Shown piece after piece: positions 16,521 through 25,924 of a DNA stretch of 46,054 nucleotides. The position numbers and the translations under genes are program-made. Numbering within the stretch: the first letter of the stretch is position 1; the number at the start of each line of letters is the position of its first letter. Under the pieces are notes generated by a model that was given only the letters and a program-made list of their open reading frames with translations, had not been told where the DNA came from and ran no database searches. This DNA comes from Microcaldota archaeon (GTDB lineage: Archaea > Micrarchaeota > Micrarchaeia > Anstonellales > Bilamarchaeaceae): the NCBI GenBank assembly GCA_016926175.1, contig JAFGPA010000038.1, positions 1 through 46,054 of the forward strand, read 5' to 3'.

Positions 16521-16529
16521 TTTAAAAAA
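16521..16529 (+). promoter_or_regulatory. TATA-like box for alaS
   Basis: TTTAAAAAA is centred 29 bases before the alaS ATG. Confidence 0.45.
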
Positions 16530-16553
16530 TCCACCAACTAACCTCTATGCACT

Positions 16554-19271
16554 ATGGACATTGATAAGGATCAGCTGAGAAAAGAGTTTGCCCATGACTG
16601 GGAAGTTCATTACAAGATCAATGCACTAATCGAGCGCGGCTTCAAAAGGCAGAAGTGCAAATCCTGTTCAAAGGCCTTCTGGGCAAAGGAACAAAGAGAC
16701 CAGTGCGGTGATGCGGCATGCATCGGCTACCAGTTCATAGGCAGCACCCCTGTAAAGAAAAAGCTTGATTACATACAGACCTGGAAGACAATAGAAAAAT
16801 ACTTCACCGGCAACGGCCATGGCTATGTAAAGCCCTATCCATCCGTGGCAAGGTGGAGAGACGACCTTTATTTCACAATTGCCTCTATCAATGATTTCCA
16901 GCCGTATGTTGTAAACGGAGAGATGGAAGCGCCTTCAAATCCACTGATTGTGCCGCAGCCCTGCATCAGATTTCCGGATATTTCCAATGTCGGGGTAAGC
17001 GGAAGGCACTACACAAATTTTGTCATGGTAGGCCAGCATGCTTTCAATACAAAGAAAACAGGGCTTTTCTACTGGAAAGAGGAGGCTATGACGCATGATC
17101 TTAATTATCTGAAAGCATTGGGCATACCGGAAGATGAAATTATATTTACGGAAGATGTCTGGGCAGGCGGTGGAAATTATGGCCCCTGCATAGAATACTT
17201 TGTCCGGGGCCTTGAGCTTGGAAACTGCGTTTTCATGCAGTATGAAACAACTCCAAAGGGAAGCAGGGAACTGCCGACCAAAGTCATTGATATGGGTGCA
17301 GGACTGGCAAGGCTTGCATGGATAACTTCCGGCGAACCAACAAGCTATGAAGTTGTGTTCGGTCCAGTGATCAGGAACATGAAGAAACAGGCTGGAATCT
17401 CTGTTGACAGGGACCTTTTCCTTAAATTTGCAAAAATCTCAGGATCTCTCAATGAGGATGAAGTGAAAGATCTCGAAAAGGAAAAGGAACGGGTTGCGGC
17501 CATGCTTGGCATCAGCAAAAAAGAGCTTTTCGAGACCCTTGAACCCCTGCAGGCACTTTATGCTTCGGCAGATCATCTCAAAACCCTGCTTTTCACATCT
17601 ACAGACGGCCTTCTTCCAAGCAATTCTGGAGGAGGGTACAATCTCAGGCTGCTTCTCCGGAGAGTATTCGGCTTCCAGGAGCGCTATGGATATGATCTTG
17701 ACTATGCGAAAATTGTGGAGGATCATGCCGATTATGTCAACTATATCTTTCCTCATCTGAAAGAAGGAGTAAAAACCACTGCAGATGTTATTGCAGAAGA
17801 AGAAAAAAGATATCGCGCCACAAAAGAAAAGGCGCGAAATGTTATAATCAATATTATCAAAAAGGCAAAATCCCCCAAAGAAGGCATCAGCAACAAGGAA
17901 AGGGCAGGTGCAGGCAAAATAACAAAAGAGGATCTTGTCACTCTTTACAAGAGCGACGGCATTCCTCCAGAATCAATTCTCGAAATTGCAAACGAAAACG
18001 GCGTCTCTGTTGAGATGCCCGGAAATTTCTATAACCTTGTTCGCGAAGGCGAAGGAAAAGAATTTTCAGAAGGCAATGAGCCGTCGGTAAAAATACTGTT
18101 TACTGATGTTGCCAGTCTTCCCAAAACAAAGATACTTTACTATACTGAAAAATCCAGATTCAAAGCCACTGTTCTTGCCACAATAAAGGACAAATATGTT
18201 GTTCTTGACCATTCCGCGTTCTATCCTGAAGGAGGTGGCCAGGTTTCTGATACGGGTACAATGGGCGGCAAACCGGTTGTTTACGTGACAAAACAGGCAG
18301 GAGTAATTCTCCACGAAACAAAGGGCAAATTCAAAGAAGGAGAGATTGTTGACTGCTTTGTTGACCTTGAAAGAAGGAAAACCATTGCAAGACACCATAC
18401 TGGTGCACATATACTTAATGCAGCTGCAAGGGCAGTTCTTGGATCCCACGTATGGCAGGGCGGATCAAACAAGGATGAAAACAAGGCTCACCTTGACATA
18501 ACCCATTATTCAAAAATAACAACTGACCAGCTGCAGCAGATCGAACTCAAAGCCAACGAATATATAATACAGAACCTTCCGATAACAGTGGAGGTTCTTC
18601 CAAGAAATGTTGCTGAAGAAAAATATGGATTCACCCTTTACCAGGGCGGAGCAGTTCCAGGAAAGGAACTTCGGGTTGTAAGCATTGGAAATATAGACAG
18701 CGAGGCATGCGGAGGAACCCACCATATGCTGAAAAGCACCGGTGAGATAGGCTGCTTCAAGATAATCAAGCGTGAAGGGGTTCATGACGGCATTGAAAGA
18801 ATAGTCTTCAAATGCGGCATTCCTGCACTTAAATACATACATGAAAAAGAAAACCTTCTAAGAGAAGCATCGGCAGCGCTGAGTGTTCCTGAATATGATC
18901 TTGTAAAGACGTCCAGAAGATTCTTTGATGAATGGAAAAGCCAGAAAAAGAAAATCGAATCATTGAATGAAATGCTTATTATCGAAGAAGCAAACCAGAT
19001 TGAAAAATCGGCAACCCCGGTTTTCAGAATAGTCGATCTTGAACCGGAATCCCTGAAAAAACTTGCCGTAAAAATATCCTCTATGGAAAATGCGGCAGCC
19101 TGCTTTGTCAACAAGCACGGAAACATTGTCTGCGCCTGCGGCAAAGCTTCAAAATATTCTGCCAAATCCCTTCTTGAGAAGGTTTTAAGTAAGCTTGGAG
19201 GGTCAGGAGGCGGAAGGGATAATGTTGCCCAGGGCAAAGTCAACAGAATAGAGCTTGTCGATTTAGAGTAG
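16554..19271 (+). CDS. alaS: Alanyl-tRNA synthetase, archaeal type
   Basis: A 905-residue class II synthetase. The N-terminal CKSC...CGDAAC zinc-like region (about 36-55) is a mark of the archaeal form. The catalytic core (about 60-460) is followed by the editing domain with HHTGAH (614-619) and CGGTHH (719-724), both intact, so proofreading of mischarged Ser or Gly should work. The C-terminal domain (about 750-905) ends with the GGSGGGRDNVAQG glycine motif. The 3' end overlaps the convergent cupin isomerase gene by 9 bases. The target tRNA-Ala is at 3040. Confidence 0.97.
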   Translation: MDIDKDQLRKEFAHDWEVHYKINALIERGFKRQKCKSCSKAFWAKEQRDQCGDAACIGYQFIGSTPVKKKLDYIQTWKTIEKYFTGNGHGYVKPYPSVARWRDDLYFTIASINDFQPYVVNGEMEAPSNPLIVPQPCIRFPDISNVGVSGRHYTNFVMVGQHAFNTKKTGLFYWKEEAMTHDLNYLKALGIPEDEIIFTEDVWAGGGNYGPCIEYFVRGLELGNCVFMQYETTPKGSRELPTKVIDMGAGLARLAWITSGEPTSYEVVFGPVIRNMKKQAGISVDRDLFLKFAKISGSLNEDEVKDLEKEKERVAAMLGISKKELFETLEPLQALYASADHLKTLLFTSTDGLLPSNSGGGYNLRLLLRRVFGFQERYGYDLDYAKIVEDHADYVNYIFPHLKEGVKTTADVIAEEEKRYRATKEKARNVIINIIKKAKSPKEGISNKERAGAGKITKEDLVTLYKSDGIPPESILEIANENGVSVEMPGNFYNLVREGEGKEFSEGNEPSVKILFTDVASLPKTKILYYTEKSRFKATVLATIKDKYVVLDHSAFYPEGGGQVSDTGTMGGKPVVYVTKQAGVILHETKGKFKEGEIVDCFVDLERRKTIARHHTGAHILNAAARAVLGSHVWQGGSNKDENKAHLDITHYSKITTDQLQQIELKANEYIIQNLPITVEVLPRNVAEEKYGFTLYQGGAVPGKELRVVSIGNIDSEACGGTHHMLKSTGEIGCFKIIKREGVHDGIERIVFKCGIPALKYIHEKENLLREASAALSVPEYDLVKTSRRFFDEWKSQKKKIESLNEMLIIEEANQIEKSATPVFRIVDLEPESLKKLAVKISSMENAAACFVNKHGNIVCACGKASKYSAKSLLEKVLSKLGGSGGGRDNVAQGKVNRIELVDLE

Positions 19272-19961
19272 TCCGGGCTTTTCGAGGAATTCATATTTCT
19301 TCGGATCACTGTGGAGTTCTTCCAGCAGATCCTTGGCCCCGAAGTCATATCTGCTGTTCAGGTCCTTGGAAATTATCCTTTCATTTTTGTTTATGATATA
19401 GTTTGTATTCTGGACAATCTCATGACTCTTAAGATAATAGTATGCTGCTCCCCTGTTGGATTTGAAATCTCCATAGCTGGAACTGAAACCATCATAAACC
19501 AGGTTTGCCATGACAAGATCTTCTTCACCGTTGTTTATGGTTACGTGCCCATAATCAGGCGGAATCAGCACAACATCTCCTTTTTTTGCATCAACTATCA
19601 TGACATCTGCAGTTTCGTTGGAATTCATTTTCTGGAGGAGGTAGATTGCACTTCCGTTCAATACCTGGTATATTTCCGGATAACCTGGCCCGCCAGGACT
19701 TTTCGGATGGTAGTGGCCGTAAGTTTTCGGACATTCGTCGCCGATATTGCCTGCAGGAATAACTGTAATGTCAAATCTGATTTTGTTGTTTTTGTAAATA
19801 TCCCTGAACATGTAATACTGGTCTTCATTTCCACTGGCATTTCCCATTACAACATCCTTCATCTGGGCAAGCTTTCTAACATCTCTCGGATGCTGGGTTC
19901 CATTAACAAAAATAAGGTTGTCTATCAATTCAATCTTTATCGGTGTTTCGTAAAGAATCAC
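19263..19961 (-). CDS. pgiA: Glucose-6-phosphate isomerase, archaeal cupin type
   Basis: Interconverts glucose and fructose 6-phosphate. The metal-binding cupin residues of the archaeal enzyme are visible: TYGHYHP (His83, His85), YPE (Glu96) and PPDYGHVTIN (His139). The 232-residue length is somewhat longer than the 190-residue euryarchaeal form because of a C-terminal extension from about residue 185. The start overlaps the upstream 138-residue gene by 32 bases. With tpiA and rpiA in the same window it suggests a sugar-phosphate pathway. Confidence 0.92.
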   Translation of the reverse strand: MILYETPIKIELIDNLIFVNGTQHPRDVRKLAQMKDVVMGNASGNEDQYYMFRDIYKNNKIRFDITVIPAGNIGDECPKTYGHYHPKSPGGPGYPEIYQVLNGSAIYLLQKMNSNETADVMIVDAKKGDVVLIPPDYGHVTINNGEEDLVMANLVYDGFSSSYGDFKSNRGAAYYYLKSHEIVQNTNYIINKNERIISKDLNSRYDFGAKDLLEELHSDPKKYEFLEKPGLL

Positions 19962-20346
19962 TTTCCATCACCCTCTTCATTTTCTTGAATTCCGATAGCA
20001 TCACTATCGGCTTTTTAACCCGCAGTTTCTGCTTTTCGAACTTTTTAACCAAAAGCTCCAAAAATATAAGAAACTCTGTTTTTTTAATACCACAAGATTC
20101 GAATTCCTTTTCAAGCCTTCTTATTGTCTTAAGGGTTCCAACCAAAAATGAGAGGTCAATGGTTCCGCTTCCATTCCAGCCCTTTATCTCATCTGCAATA
20201 AGCATTCTTGCCATGCCGATTTCAGTCCTCAGTTTCCTTGATTTTGCATCTTTCGCTTCAATGCCTGACTTCATAGTAATAAGGGCATTATAAATGAAAT
20301 CCCATTCTTCATTCTCTAGGCTGCATGGATAAGGTGGCTGGTGCAT
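19930..20346 (-). CDS. Hypothetical helical protein upstream of pgiA
   Basis: Start at the ATG at 20346 (138 residues), with TTTAAATG about 28 bases before it; the longer frame to 20451 lacks such support. Residues 1-60 include EEWDFIYNALITMKSG. The rest is helical and basic (KTIRRLEKEFESCG, VKKFEKQKLRVKKP). No family was recognised. It overlaps the isomerase gene by 32 bases on the same strand, so co-expression is likely. Confidence 0.6.
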   Translation of the reverse strand: MHQPPYPCSLENEEWDFIYNALITMKSGIEAKDAKSRKLRTEIGMARMLIADEIKGWNGSGTIDLSFLVGTLKTIRRLEKEFESCGIKKTEFLIFLELLVKKFEKQKLRVKKPIVMLSEFKKMKRVMESDSLRNTDKD

Positions 20347-20516
20347 TCTCCACGTACTACTCAACAAACATTTAAAATGAATGGCCCGGCAGGATCCGAA
20401 GTTAAGCCCTTTGATTGCTGCCAGTGTCCAATTTCCATCTGCATCTGTCATTTACTATTATGGCAAAATGCCATGCCTCAGCCAAAAGCCCTGGGGCATA
20501 AAAATAAGAAAAATGA

Positions 20517-20636
20517 TAGCCCCGACCGGATTCGAACCGATGTCAATGGGACCAGAACCCACTATCCTTGACCATTGTCTGGCCGCTGGCAGGTTTTTGC
20601 TTGATTTCCTGAAAAGCGGAACTAGACGACGGGGCT
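20517..20636 (-). tRNA. tRNA-Gln (CTG) with a D-loop intron
   Basis: AGCCCCG/CGGGGCT acceptor stem, A73, D-stem GTC/GAT, anticodon arm GTGGG-TTCTGGT-CCCAT with CTG, short variable TGAC, T-arm ATCGG-TTCGAAT-CCGGT. The D-loop reads TAGT-GGTCAAG only if 47 bases (about 20574-20620) are removed just before G18-G19. There is no intron at 37/38. The 120-base gene gives 73 nt. The same D-loop site is interrupted in tRNA-Gly(CCC). Confidence 0.88.
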
Positions 20637-20738
20637 ATAGAAAGTACATTATATTGAAAAGGAATTTAAAATACTCTCAAAGCCATTTCAACCTGTTTTC
20701 CACTGCTTCTATTATTCAGTCTAATTGTTATGGCCAAA

Positions 20739-21347
20739 TCACGCATTATGCTTGACAATCACGATTTTCATTCCTTCTTTCAGCCTGAAATCGCTTCTAG
20801 GGAAAAGGAATTTCCCCTGATTATAGACGGAAATTATCGTGAAGTCATTCTTTTCCTGGACTTCCCCCACAGTTTTGTTCTCCATTCCGCCTTTCACTTC
20901 CTTTTCAAGCATTTCTATATTGGAATCCCGGGGATCCATCATAAGTGAAATCAGCGGATTCTGTACTATGTTGGCCAATTCTCTTGCCAGGGTCTGCTCC
21001 GGCACAAGAGGCTCAACACCAAGTCTTTCCATCAGGGAGGAATATTTCATATCCGAAGCTCTCGATATCACTTTCTTTGCGTTAACATGTTTTGCGTACA
21101 CCGATACCAGAAAATTTGTTTCTTCGCTTCCGGTGACTGCAAAAACATAATCTGCATCGCTGATTTTCAGTTCTTCGAGCAGATCCGGATCAGTTGCATC
21201 GCCGCATATTACATTTGCACTGGACTCTGCAGCTATTATGTTGCAGCTTTCCCTGTTCCTGTCTATTATTGTTATCTTGTGCTTTTTTCCCAGGGACATG
21301 AGCAATGCACGCCCTACCTTTCCGCCGCCAAAAACCACTATCTTCAT
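20739..21347 (-). CDS. trkA: TrkA potassium-uptake regulatory subunit
   Basis: Cytoplasmic NAD-binding partner of TrkH. The RCK-N Rossmann domain starts with VVFGGGKVG (glycines 7, 9 and 12) and has Asp29 at the end of the second strand, which selects NAD(H). ICGDATDPDLLEE (48-60) follows. The RCK-C domain (about 135-202) ends with FRLKEGMKIVIV. A single RCK unit (202 residues) is normal in archaea. One base separates it from trkH, so they form one operon. Confidence 0.93.
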   Translation of the reverse strand: MKIVVFGGGKVGRALLMSLGKKHKITIIDRNRESCNIIAAESSANVICGDATDPDLLEELKISDADYVFAVTGSEETNFLVSVYAKHVNAKKVISRASDMKYSSLMERLGVEPLVPEQTLARELANIVQNPLISLMMDPRDSNIEMLEKEVKGGMENKTVGEVQEKNDFTIISVYNQGKFLFPRSDFRLKEGMKIVIVKHNA

Positions 21348-21348
21348 T

Positions 21349-22794
21349 TCATCGCCTAATAATGTAGCTTATCAAAGCCAAGCTTGGAAATATCTCGATT
21401 CTACCCAGATACATCAATAAAATTATAAATGCCTTGCCATTGAATCCGATTGCCGGTATGCTTACAGTGGATAATCCGACATTTCCCATTGCAGAAGCAA
21501 CCAGGAAAACCGAATTCTCCAGCGAATAGTTTGCCAGCAGAAAAACTCCTCCTGCAAAAAGGAAAATAAAAATGTATGTGAAAACAAATATCACACTTTC
21601 CACTATCTCACGGTCGTCTATCGCTCCGTTATTTATCTTTACAACTTTCACAGAACCTGCAGGCAGGAAAGCCTTTTTGATATGGTTTATGACCGCCTTG
21701 AAAATGACCAGGATTCTCCAAAGCTTGATTCCTCCGGTAGTGGATCCGAACATTCCTCCGCAGAGCATCAGCAAAACAAGCAGATAAACTGAGAATCCGC
21801 TTAATATTGAGAGGTCTCCTATGGCAAATCCGCCGGCAGCGATAGCAGATACTGTATTCAATGCAGTATTGAAAAATTCTCCTCCGCCTGCAAATGCTAT
21901 CAATGCAACTGCGCTTGCAGTTATAAGGACATATAGCAGGAATTCCTCATCAAATATTGATTTTGATACAATGCCCTTCCAGATATTCCTGTAAAAAAGA
22001 AAGCTGGTTGCTCCGGCAAACATCAAGCCTGCCAGAGCTACTTTCTGCATATTTGTAAATTCAAAATCATCAAATGGAAAGAATCCTCCGTTTGATATTC
22101 CGCTGAATGTAAGATTGACTGAATTAAATATGTCCAACCCGAGAAGGAACAGAATCATTATCCCCAATATTGTAAGGAAAAGATATGCCTTGAATATGGT
22201 ATTCATAGTCTCGCTGATGCCCATATCCAGCATGTTCCTGCCCTCTGCCTTAAGTAATCCTATGGCCTCTCTTCCCCGAAGGGTCAAAAGAAGCAGAATG
22301 ACAATTCCCAGGCCGCCGATCCATTGGCTCGTACTTCTGAAAAATATGATGCTTTCAGGAAGGCTACTTATGGTGGGCAGTGCTGACAGTCCTGTGGAGG
22401 TCCATCCTGACATGCTTTCAAAAAAAGCATCCATTATGGGCACATTATAGTAGACATAGGGTATAGTTGCTATTGCAGGAACCACTATCCATACTATGGA
22501 TGTCAATGTAAGTATCTCGCCCAGGGTAAGGGTGTCAACCTGGTTTTTCATTGTATTCATGTCAATGAGCACAGCTGAGTTGAACGGAGTGTCCCTATTG
22601 ACAACTGATTTGATGAAATTCACCAAATTTTGAAAAATTCCCAGTATTATTCCCGGAACTGCAGGAAATGCAAGCAGGAGTATTGTCGCTCCTATTGGAA
22701 GCCAGCCGCCATCTCCGAGATAAATGCTGTATGAAAATGGAATAAGCAGGGGGAGCGATGCATAAAACATCACAGTGCTGATTTTGCCTAGCAT
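21349..22794 (-). CDS. trkH: TrkH-type potassium transporter
   Basis: A 481-residue polytopic membrane protein with the repeated membrane-pore-membrane plan. Pore signatures are visible near SMSGWTSTGLSAL, SNGGFFPFDD and VSAIAAGGFAIGD, plus LCGGMFGSTTGGIKLWR, which is diagnostic for the family. It ends with MGNVGLSTV. It imports K+ together with the trkA product encoded next to it. Confidence 0.95.
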   Translation of the reverse strand: MLGKISTVMFYASLPLLIPFSYSIYLGDGGWLPIGATILLLAFPAVPGIILGIFQNLVNFIKSVVNRDTPFNSAVLIDMNTMKNQVDTLTLGEILTLTSIVWIVVPAIATIPYVYYNVPIMDAFFESMSGWTSTGLSALPTISSLPESIIFFRSTSQWIGGLGIVILLLLTLRGREAIGLLKAEGRNMLDMGISETMNTIFKAYLFLTILGIMILFLLGLDIFNSVNLTFSGISNGGFFPFDDFEFTNMQKVALAGLMFAGATSFLFYRNIWKGIVSKSIFDEEFLLYVLITASAVALIAFAGGGEFFNTALNTVSAIAAGGFAIGDLSILSGFSVYLLVLLMLCGGMFGSTTGGIKLWRILVIFKAVINHIKKAFLPAGSVKVVKINNGAIDDREIVESVIFVFTYIFIFLFAGGVFLLANYSLENSVFLVASAMGNVGLSTVSIPAIGFNGKAFIILLMYLGRIEIFPSLALISYIIRR

Positions 22795-22818
22795 TGTATT
22801 GTTCTTTTGCTGTAACCA

Positions 22819-23400
22819 TTAAATTCCTATGTCGGCTATCCAAAGTTCCCCTGAGATCTCCTTTCCGGCCTTTATCAAACCTTTTTTTGCTTTATGCAGA
22901 CAAATGGTGGCATCAACTTTTACAGAATCTCCATCAGCTTCCCCCGTATCAGCATCAATGCCTGTGGGAATGTCAATTGCGATCTTTTTTGCTTTCATTG
23001 AATTGATTTTTTTTGCATACGCCCTTATTTCTCCTTTCAATGGCAATGCCGCACCAAAACCAAGGATAGCATCCACAACAATATCTGCATCCACGGCATG
23101 CTTAACAACAAGGTCCTTCACTTTCTCATGGCATTTTCGGGCAGGCTCTGTTTTTGGTTCTTTCACAACAATTATCCTAACATCATTTTTTTCTTTGAGG
23201 TAATTGGCAGTTGCATAGCCATCTCCGCCGTTGTTTCCCGGCCCGCAGAAAATTACTATCCTGTTTCCGGTTCCAAGTTTTTGCTGGATTATCTGTGCAC
23301 AAACCCGCCCCACGTCGTTCATAAGATCAAAAATAGAAAGCCCTTCTCCTAATTTTTTATTCTCCAAAGCCTTCATTTCCTGTACAGAAATGCCTTCCAT
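22819..23400 (-). CDS. nnrE: NAD(P)HX epimerase (YjeF N-terminal domain)
   Basis: Repairs hydrated NAD(P)H by epimerising NAD(P)HX. The 193 residues correspond to the YjeF-N domain alone: QEMKALENKKL (7-17), FCGPGNNGGDGYATA (about 51-65), VVDAILGFG (about 107-115) and AIDIPTGIDADTG (about 139-151). The ADP-dependent dehydratase domain often fused to it is absent here and would have to be encoded elsewhere. It lies 24 bases upstream of trkH and is divergent from hisS. Confidence 0.92.
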   Translation of the reverse strand: MEGISVQEMKALENKKLGEGLSIFDLMNDVGRVCAQIIQQKLGTGNRIVIFCGPGNNGGDGYATANYLKEKNDVRIIVVKEPKTEPARKCHEKVKDLVVKHAVDADIVVDAILGFGAALPLKGEIRAYAKKINSMKAKKIAIDIPTGIDADTGEADGDSVKVDATICLHKAKKGLIKAGKEISGELWIADIGI

Positions 23401-23414
23401 GAATTCCTTAATGA

Positions 23415-23423
23415 TTAAATAAC
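23415..23423 (+). promoter_or_regulatory. TATA-like box for hisS
   Basis: TTAAATAAC is centred 25 bases before the hisS ATG. Confidence 0.55.
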
Positions 23424-23443
23424 TTCTAAAACTAGTCTTTCAC

Positions 23444-24670
23444 ATGAAGCTTACACCAAAAGGGATGAGAGACATTCCTCCAAAAGATATGATAATCCGC
23501 GAAAAGACCATGAACCTCATACAATACATTTTCAGGAATTATGGCTACAGGCCTTTGGATACCCCTGCAATGGAATACCTTGAAACACTAAGGGCAAAAG
23601 CAGGAGAGGAAGTAGACAAACAGATTTTCGTGCTCGATGGAGGTGAATACGGCCTTCGCTTTGACCTTACCGTTCCTCTTGCAAGATTTGCAGCAACAAC
23701 AGATGATCCAAAGCCCTTCAAAAGATACGCAATCGGCAATGTATGGAGAAAAGAAGAGCCCCAGAGGGGGAGATTCCGTGAATTCTACCAGGCAGATGCC
23801 GACATTATTGGAAGCAGTTCCATGCGATGCGAGGCTGAACTCCTTAAAATGGCCAACCAGATCTGTCTGGAATTCGGATTCGAAAAGCCGGTTATCATGC
23901 TCAATAACAGAAAAATTCTTGATGGAATTGCAAAAAGCCTTGGAATAGAAAATAAAAAAGCAGAGGTATTCCGCATTCTGGACAAAATCGACAAGCTTCC
24001 TGAAGATGAAATTGAAAAACTCCTGCGTGAGTCAATAGGGAACAAAACAGATGAGCTGCTCAAGATAATCCGCTCCAAAGGAGACAACCACAAAAAGCTG
24101 GATATTGCAAGAAAATTCTCTGCCGAAGGAGCACAGGAGCTCGGGGAAATCCTCTCCCTTTGCGATTTTGATATAGAAATAGACCTTTTCCTTGTTCGCG
24201 GCCTTGGCTATTACACCGGGCCGGTCTATGAAATAAAACTCAGCAAAGACATTGGAACTGTAATCTCAGGAGGCAGGTACGATAACCTGCTTGGGGTATA
24301 TGGCCAGGAATCTCCGGCAGCGGGAATTTCAGTTGGCATTGAACGCCTGATAACTCTTATTCTTGAGCGCGATCCCCAGAAGAAGAAAACAATTACAAGA
24401 ATATTTGTTGCTGCAGTAAAAGACGAATTCTACAACCATTCAAGGGACATTGCCTCCCAATTGAGGGCAGCAGGCATATCCACAGAAACAGACCTTAATT
24501 CAAGAAATCTCAAAAAGCAGTTCGAATATGTCAACTCACTGGGGGTTCCCTATGTTCTTGTCCTTGGTGCAAAGGAAATTGAATCCAAAGAATACACCCT
24601 CCGGGATATGGCTTCCGGAGAAGAGGAAAAGCTGGGCATGGATGCAATAATCAAAAAGTTGACTCTATGA
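23444..24670 (+). CDS. hisS: Histidyl-tRNA synthetase
   Basis: Class II synthetase, 408 residues. Features: RFDLTVPLARFAA (about 70-82), motif 2 with GNVWRKEEPQRGRFREF, the histidine-binding RGLGYYTGPVYEI (about 250-262), motif 3 around AGISVGIERL, and a C-terminal anticodon-binding domain. The stop overlaps the next gene by 4 bases, coupling the two. Confidence 0.97.
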   Translation: MKLTPKGMRDIPPKDMIIREKTMNLIQYIFRNYGYRPLDTPAMEYLETLRAKAGEEVDKQIFVLDGGEYGLRFDLTVPLARFAATTDDPKPFKRYAIGNVWRKEEPQRGRFREFYQADADIIGSSSMRCEAELLKMANQICLEFGFEKPVIMLNNRKILDGIAKSLGIENKKAEVFRILDKIDKLPEDEIEKLLRESIGNKTDELLKIIRSKGDNHKKLDIARKFSAEGAQELGEILSLCDFDIEIDLFLVRGLGYYTGPVYEIKLSKDIGTVISGGRYDNLLGVYGQESPAAGISVGIERLITLILERDPQKKKTITRIFVAAVKDEFYNHSRDIASQLRAAGISTETDLNSRNLKKQFEYVNSLGVPYVLVLGAKEIESKEYTLRDMASGEEEKLGMDAIIKKLTL

Positions 24671-25149
24671 AGATACCGCTGATTTATCTTAAAGACAAGC
24701 AGGCATTTACAAAAAAGGACGGGATCATGAAATTCATTGGAAAGCCTATTGATATTGCCAGAAATCTTCAGGAACAGGGCTACAGGCTCATTCATATTGT
24801 GGATGAGGACGCCCTTTCAGGCCTTTCAAATAATTTTGATATATATGATTCGCTTACCTGCTTCATCAATATCCAGGTGGAATGCGCTCCAAGGCTGCCC
24901 CTGATAAAAAAACTTCTTTCTGTGCGTGCAAGGGTTGTGCTTGAGCCTGGCAAGGCTGACCTGAGCAGCATAAATGAAAAAAATCTTCTTGTTGCCAAGA
25001 TCAAGGGAAAAACAGAAGCTTCACTGGAAGATTTTCATGATCTTGTCCTGGAAGATGAGCAAGCAATAAAAGAGTACTCCAAATCCGGAAAAAGAATAAT
25101 CCTTTATGAAAAAGGAAAAGCCTGGGGCGTTATTATTTCTTCGTTCTGA
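24667..25149 (+). CDS. HisA/HisF-like half-barrel protein coupled to hisS
   Basis: A 160-residue soluble protein. The opening IPLIYLKDKQAFTKKDG, followed by a LQEQGYRLIHIVDEDA element, resembles the first part of HisA/HisF-type beta-alpha barrels. At 160 residues it has only about two thirds of a full barrel, and the HisA catalytic aspartates are not convincingly present. It is translationally coupled to hisS and overlaps the convergent KaiC-like gene by 17 bases. Its function is unknown. Confidence 0.65.
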   Translation: MKIPLIYLKDKQAFTKKDGIMKFIGKPIDIARNLQEQGYRLIHIVDEDALSGLSNNFDIYDSLTCFINIQVECAPRLPLIKKLLSVRARVVLEPGKADLSSINEKNLLVAKIKGKTEASLEDFHDLVLEDEQAIKEYSKSGKRIILYEKGKAWGVIISSF

Positions 25150-25924
25150 TTCCCAGCAATTTCTTTTTTGCCACTTCAGGTTTCAATGGCCTTGCCGCGG
25201 GCAGTGGCAATACAGCTTTTTTTCCTGGAACTGAAACTGGGGTTTCGTCAGAAAATATCCTGAATCCCTCCGAACTGATCTTTGCAGGATATATTCTTGA
25301 TGAATGTTCTGTTCCCTTCATTTTCAGGACTTCAACACGCCTTATCCTTTTCTCTTTCTTTTCATCATATTCATAGTAAATATGTATCCAGCCGTCAGTG
25401 AAACTTTCAATGCTATAGCTGGTATGTGGAAGTCCCGAGCCATAGCCTGACTTTGCATCATGGGCTACTATAACCGTTGTAACGCCCCATTTTCTGATAT
25501 TCTCAATCAGTTTCAGGAATCCTTTCTTCCTTTCATCATCGCTCTGGAAATAAACTGCAATGGGCATGATTGAATCAATGACAACCCTCTTTACCCCGGT
25601 GGTCTGTATTATCTCCTGTATTGCACTATACTGGTTTAATATCTGGTCAACCTCATATATCGGATAGTCAAGAATTACCAGCCTTCCCGCTTCTTCTTCA
25701 TTTTGAAGATTCCATTTGTAGCCCGACATATGGAAGAAAAGATCCTTCTTGCTTTCTTCGATGGATATATACAGTCCCGGAGTTTCTGATTCAAGTATGA
25801 ACTGAAGGGCAAATGTACTTCTGCCTGATCCGGTAGGTCCGCTTACGGTTATTATCGAGCCCTCTAGCACCCCCCCTCCAAGAATTTTATCCAGGCCTGG
25901 TATTCCGCTTTTAATCTGTGCCAT
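25133..25924 (-). CDS. KaiC-like RecA-superfamily ATPase with altered Walker A
   Basis: The ATG at 25924 (AGGTGA 6 bases before it) is preferred to a GTG at 25933. The 263-residue protein is a single KaiC domain: SGIPGLDKILGGG (6-18), Walker A GPTGSGRST (29-37), a Walker B region RVVIDSIMPIA, and the C-terminal VEVLKMKGTEHSS.I..KIS.EGFRI typical of archaeal KaiC-like proteins. The Walker A lysine is an arginine (Arg35), which usually weakens or removes ATP hydrolysis. The last 40 residues are Pro/Lys-rich. Its start overlaps the partner gene's end by 14 bases. Confidence 0.85.
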   Translation of the reverse strand: MAQIKSGIPGLDKILGGGVLEGSIITVSGPTGSGRSTFALQFILESETPGLYISIEESKKDLFFHMSGYKWNLQNEEEAGRLVILDYPIYEVDQILNQYSAIQEIIQTTGVKRVVIDSIMPIAVYFQSDDERKKGFLKLIENIRKWGVTTVIVAHDAKSGYGSGLPHTSYSIESFTDGWIHIYYEYDEKKEKRIRRVEVLKMKGTEHSSRIYPAKISSEGFRIFSDETPVSVPGKKAVLPLPAARPLKPEVAKKKLLGIRTKK

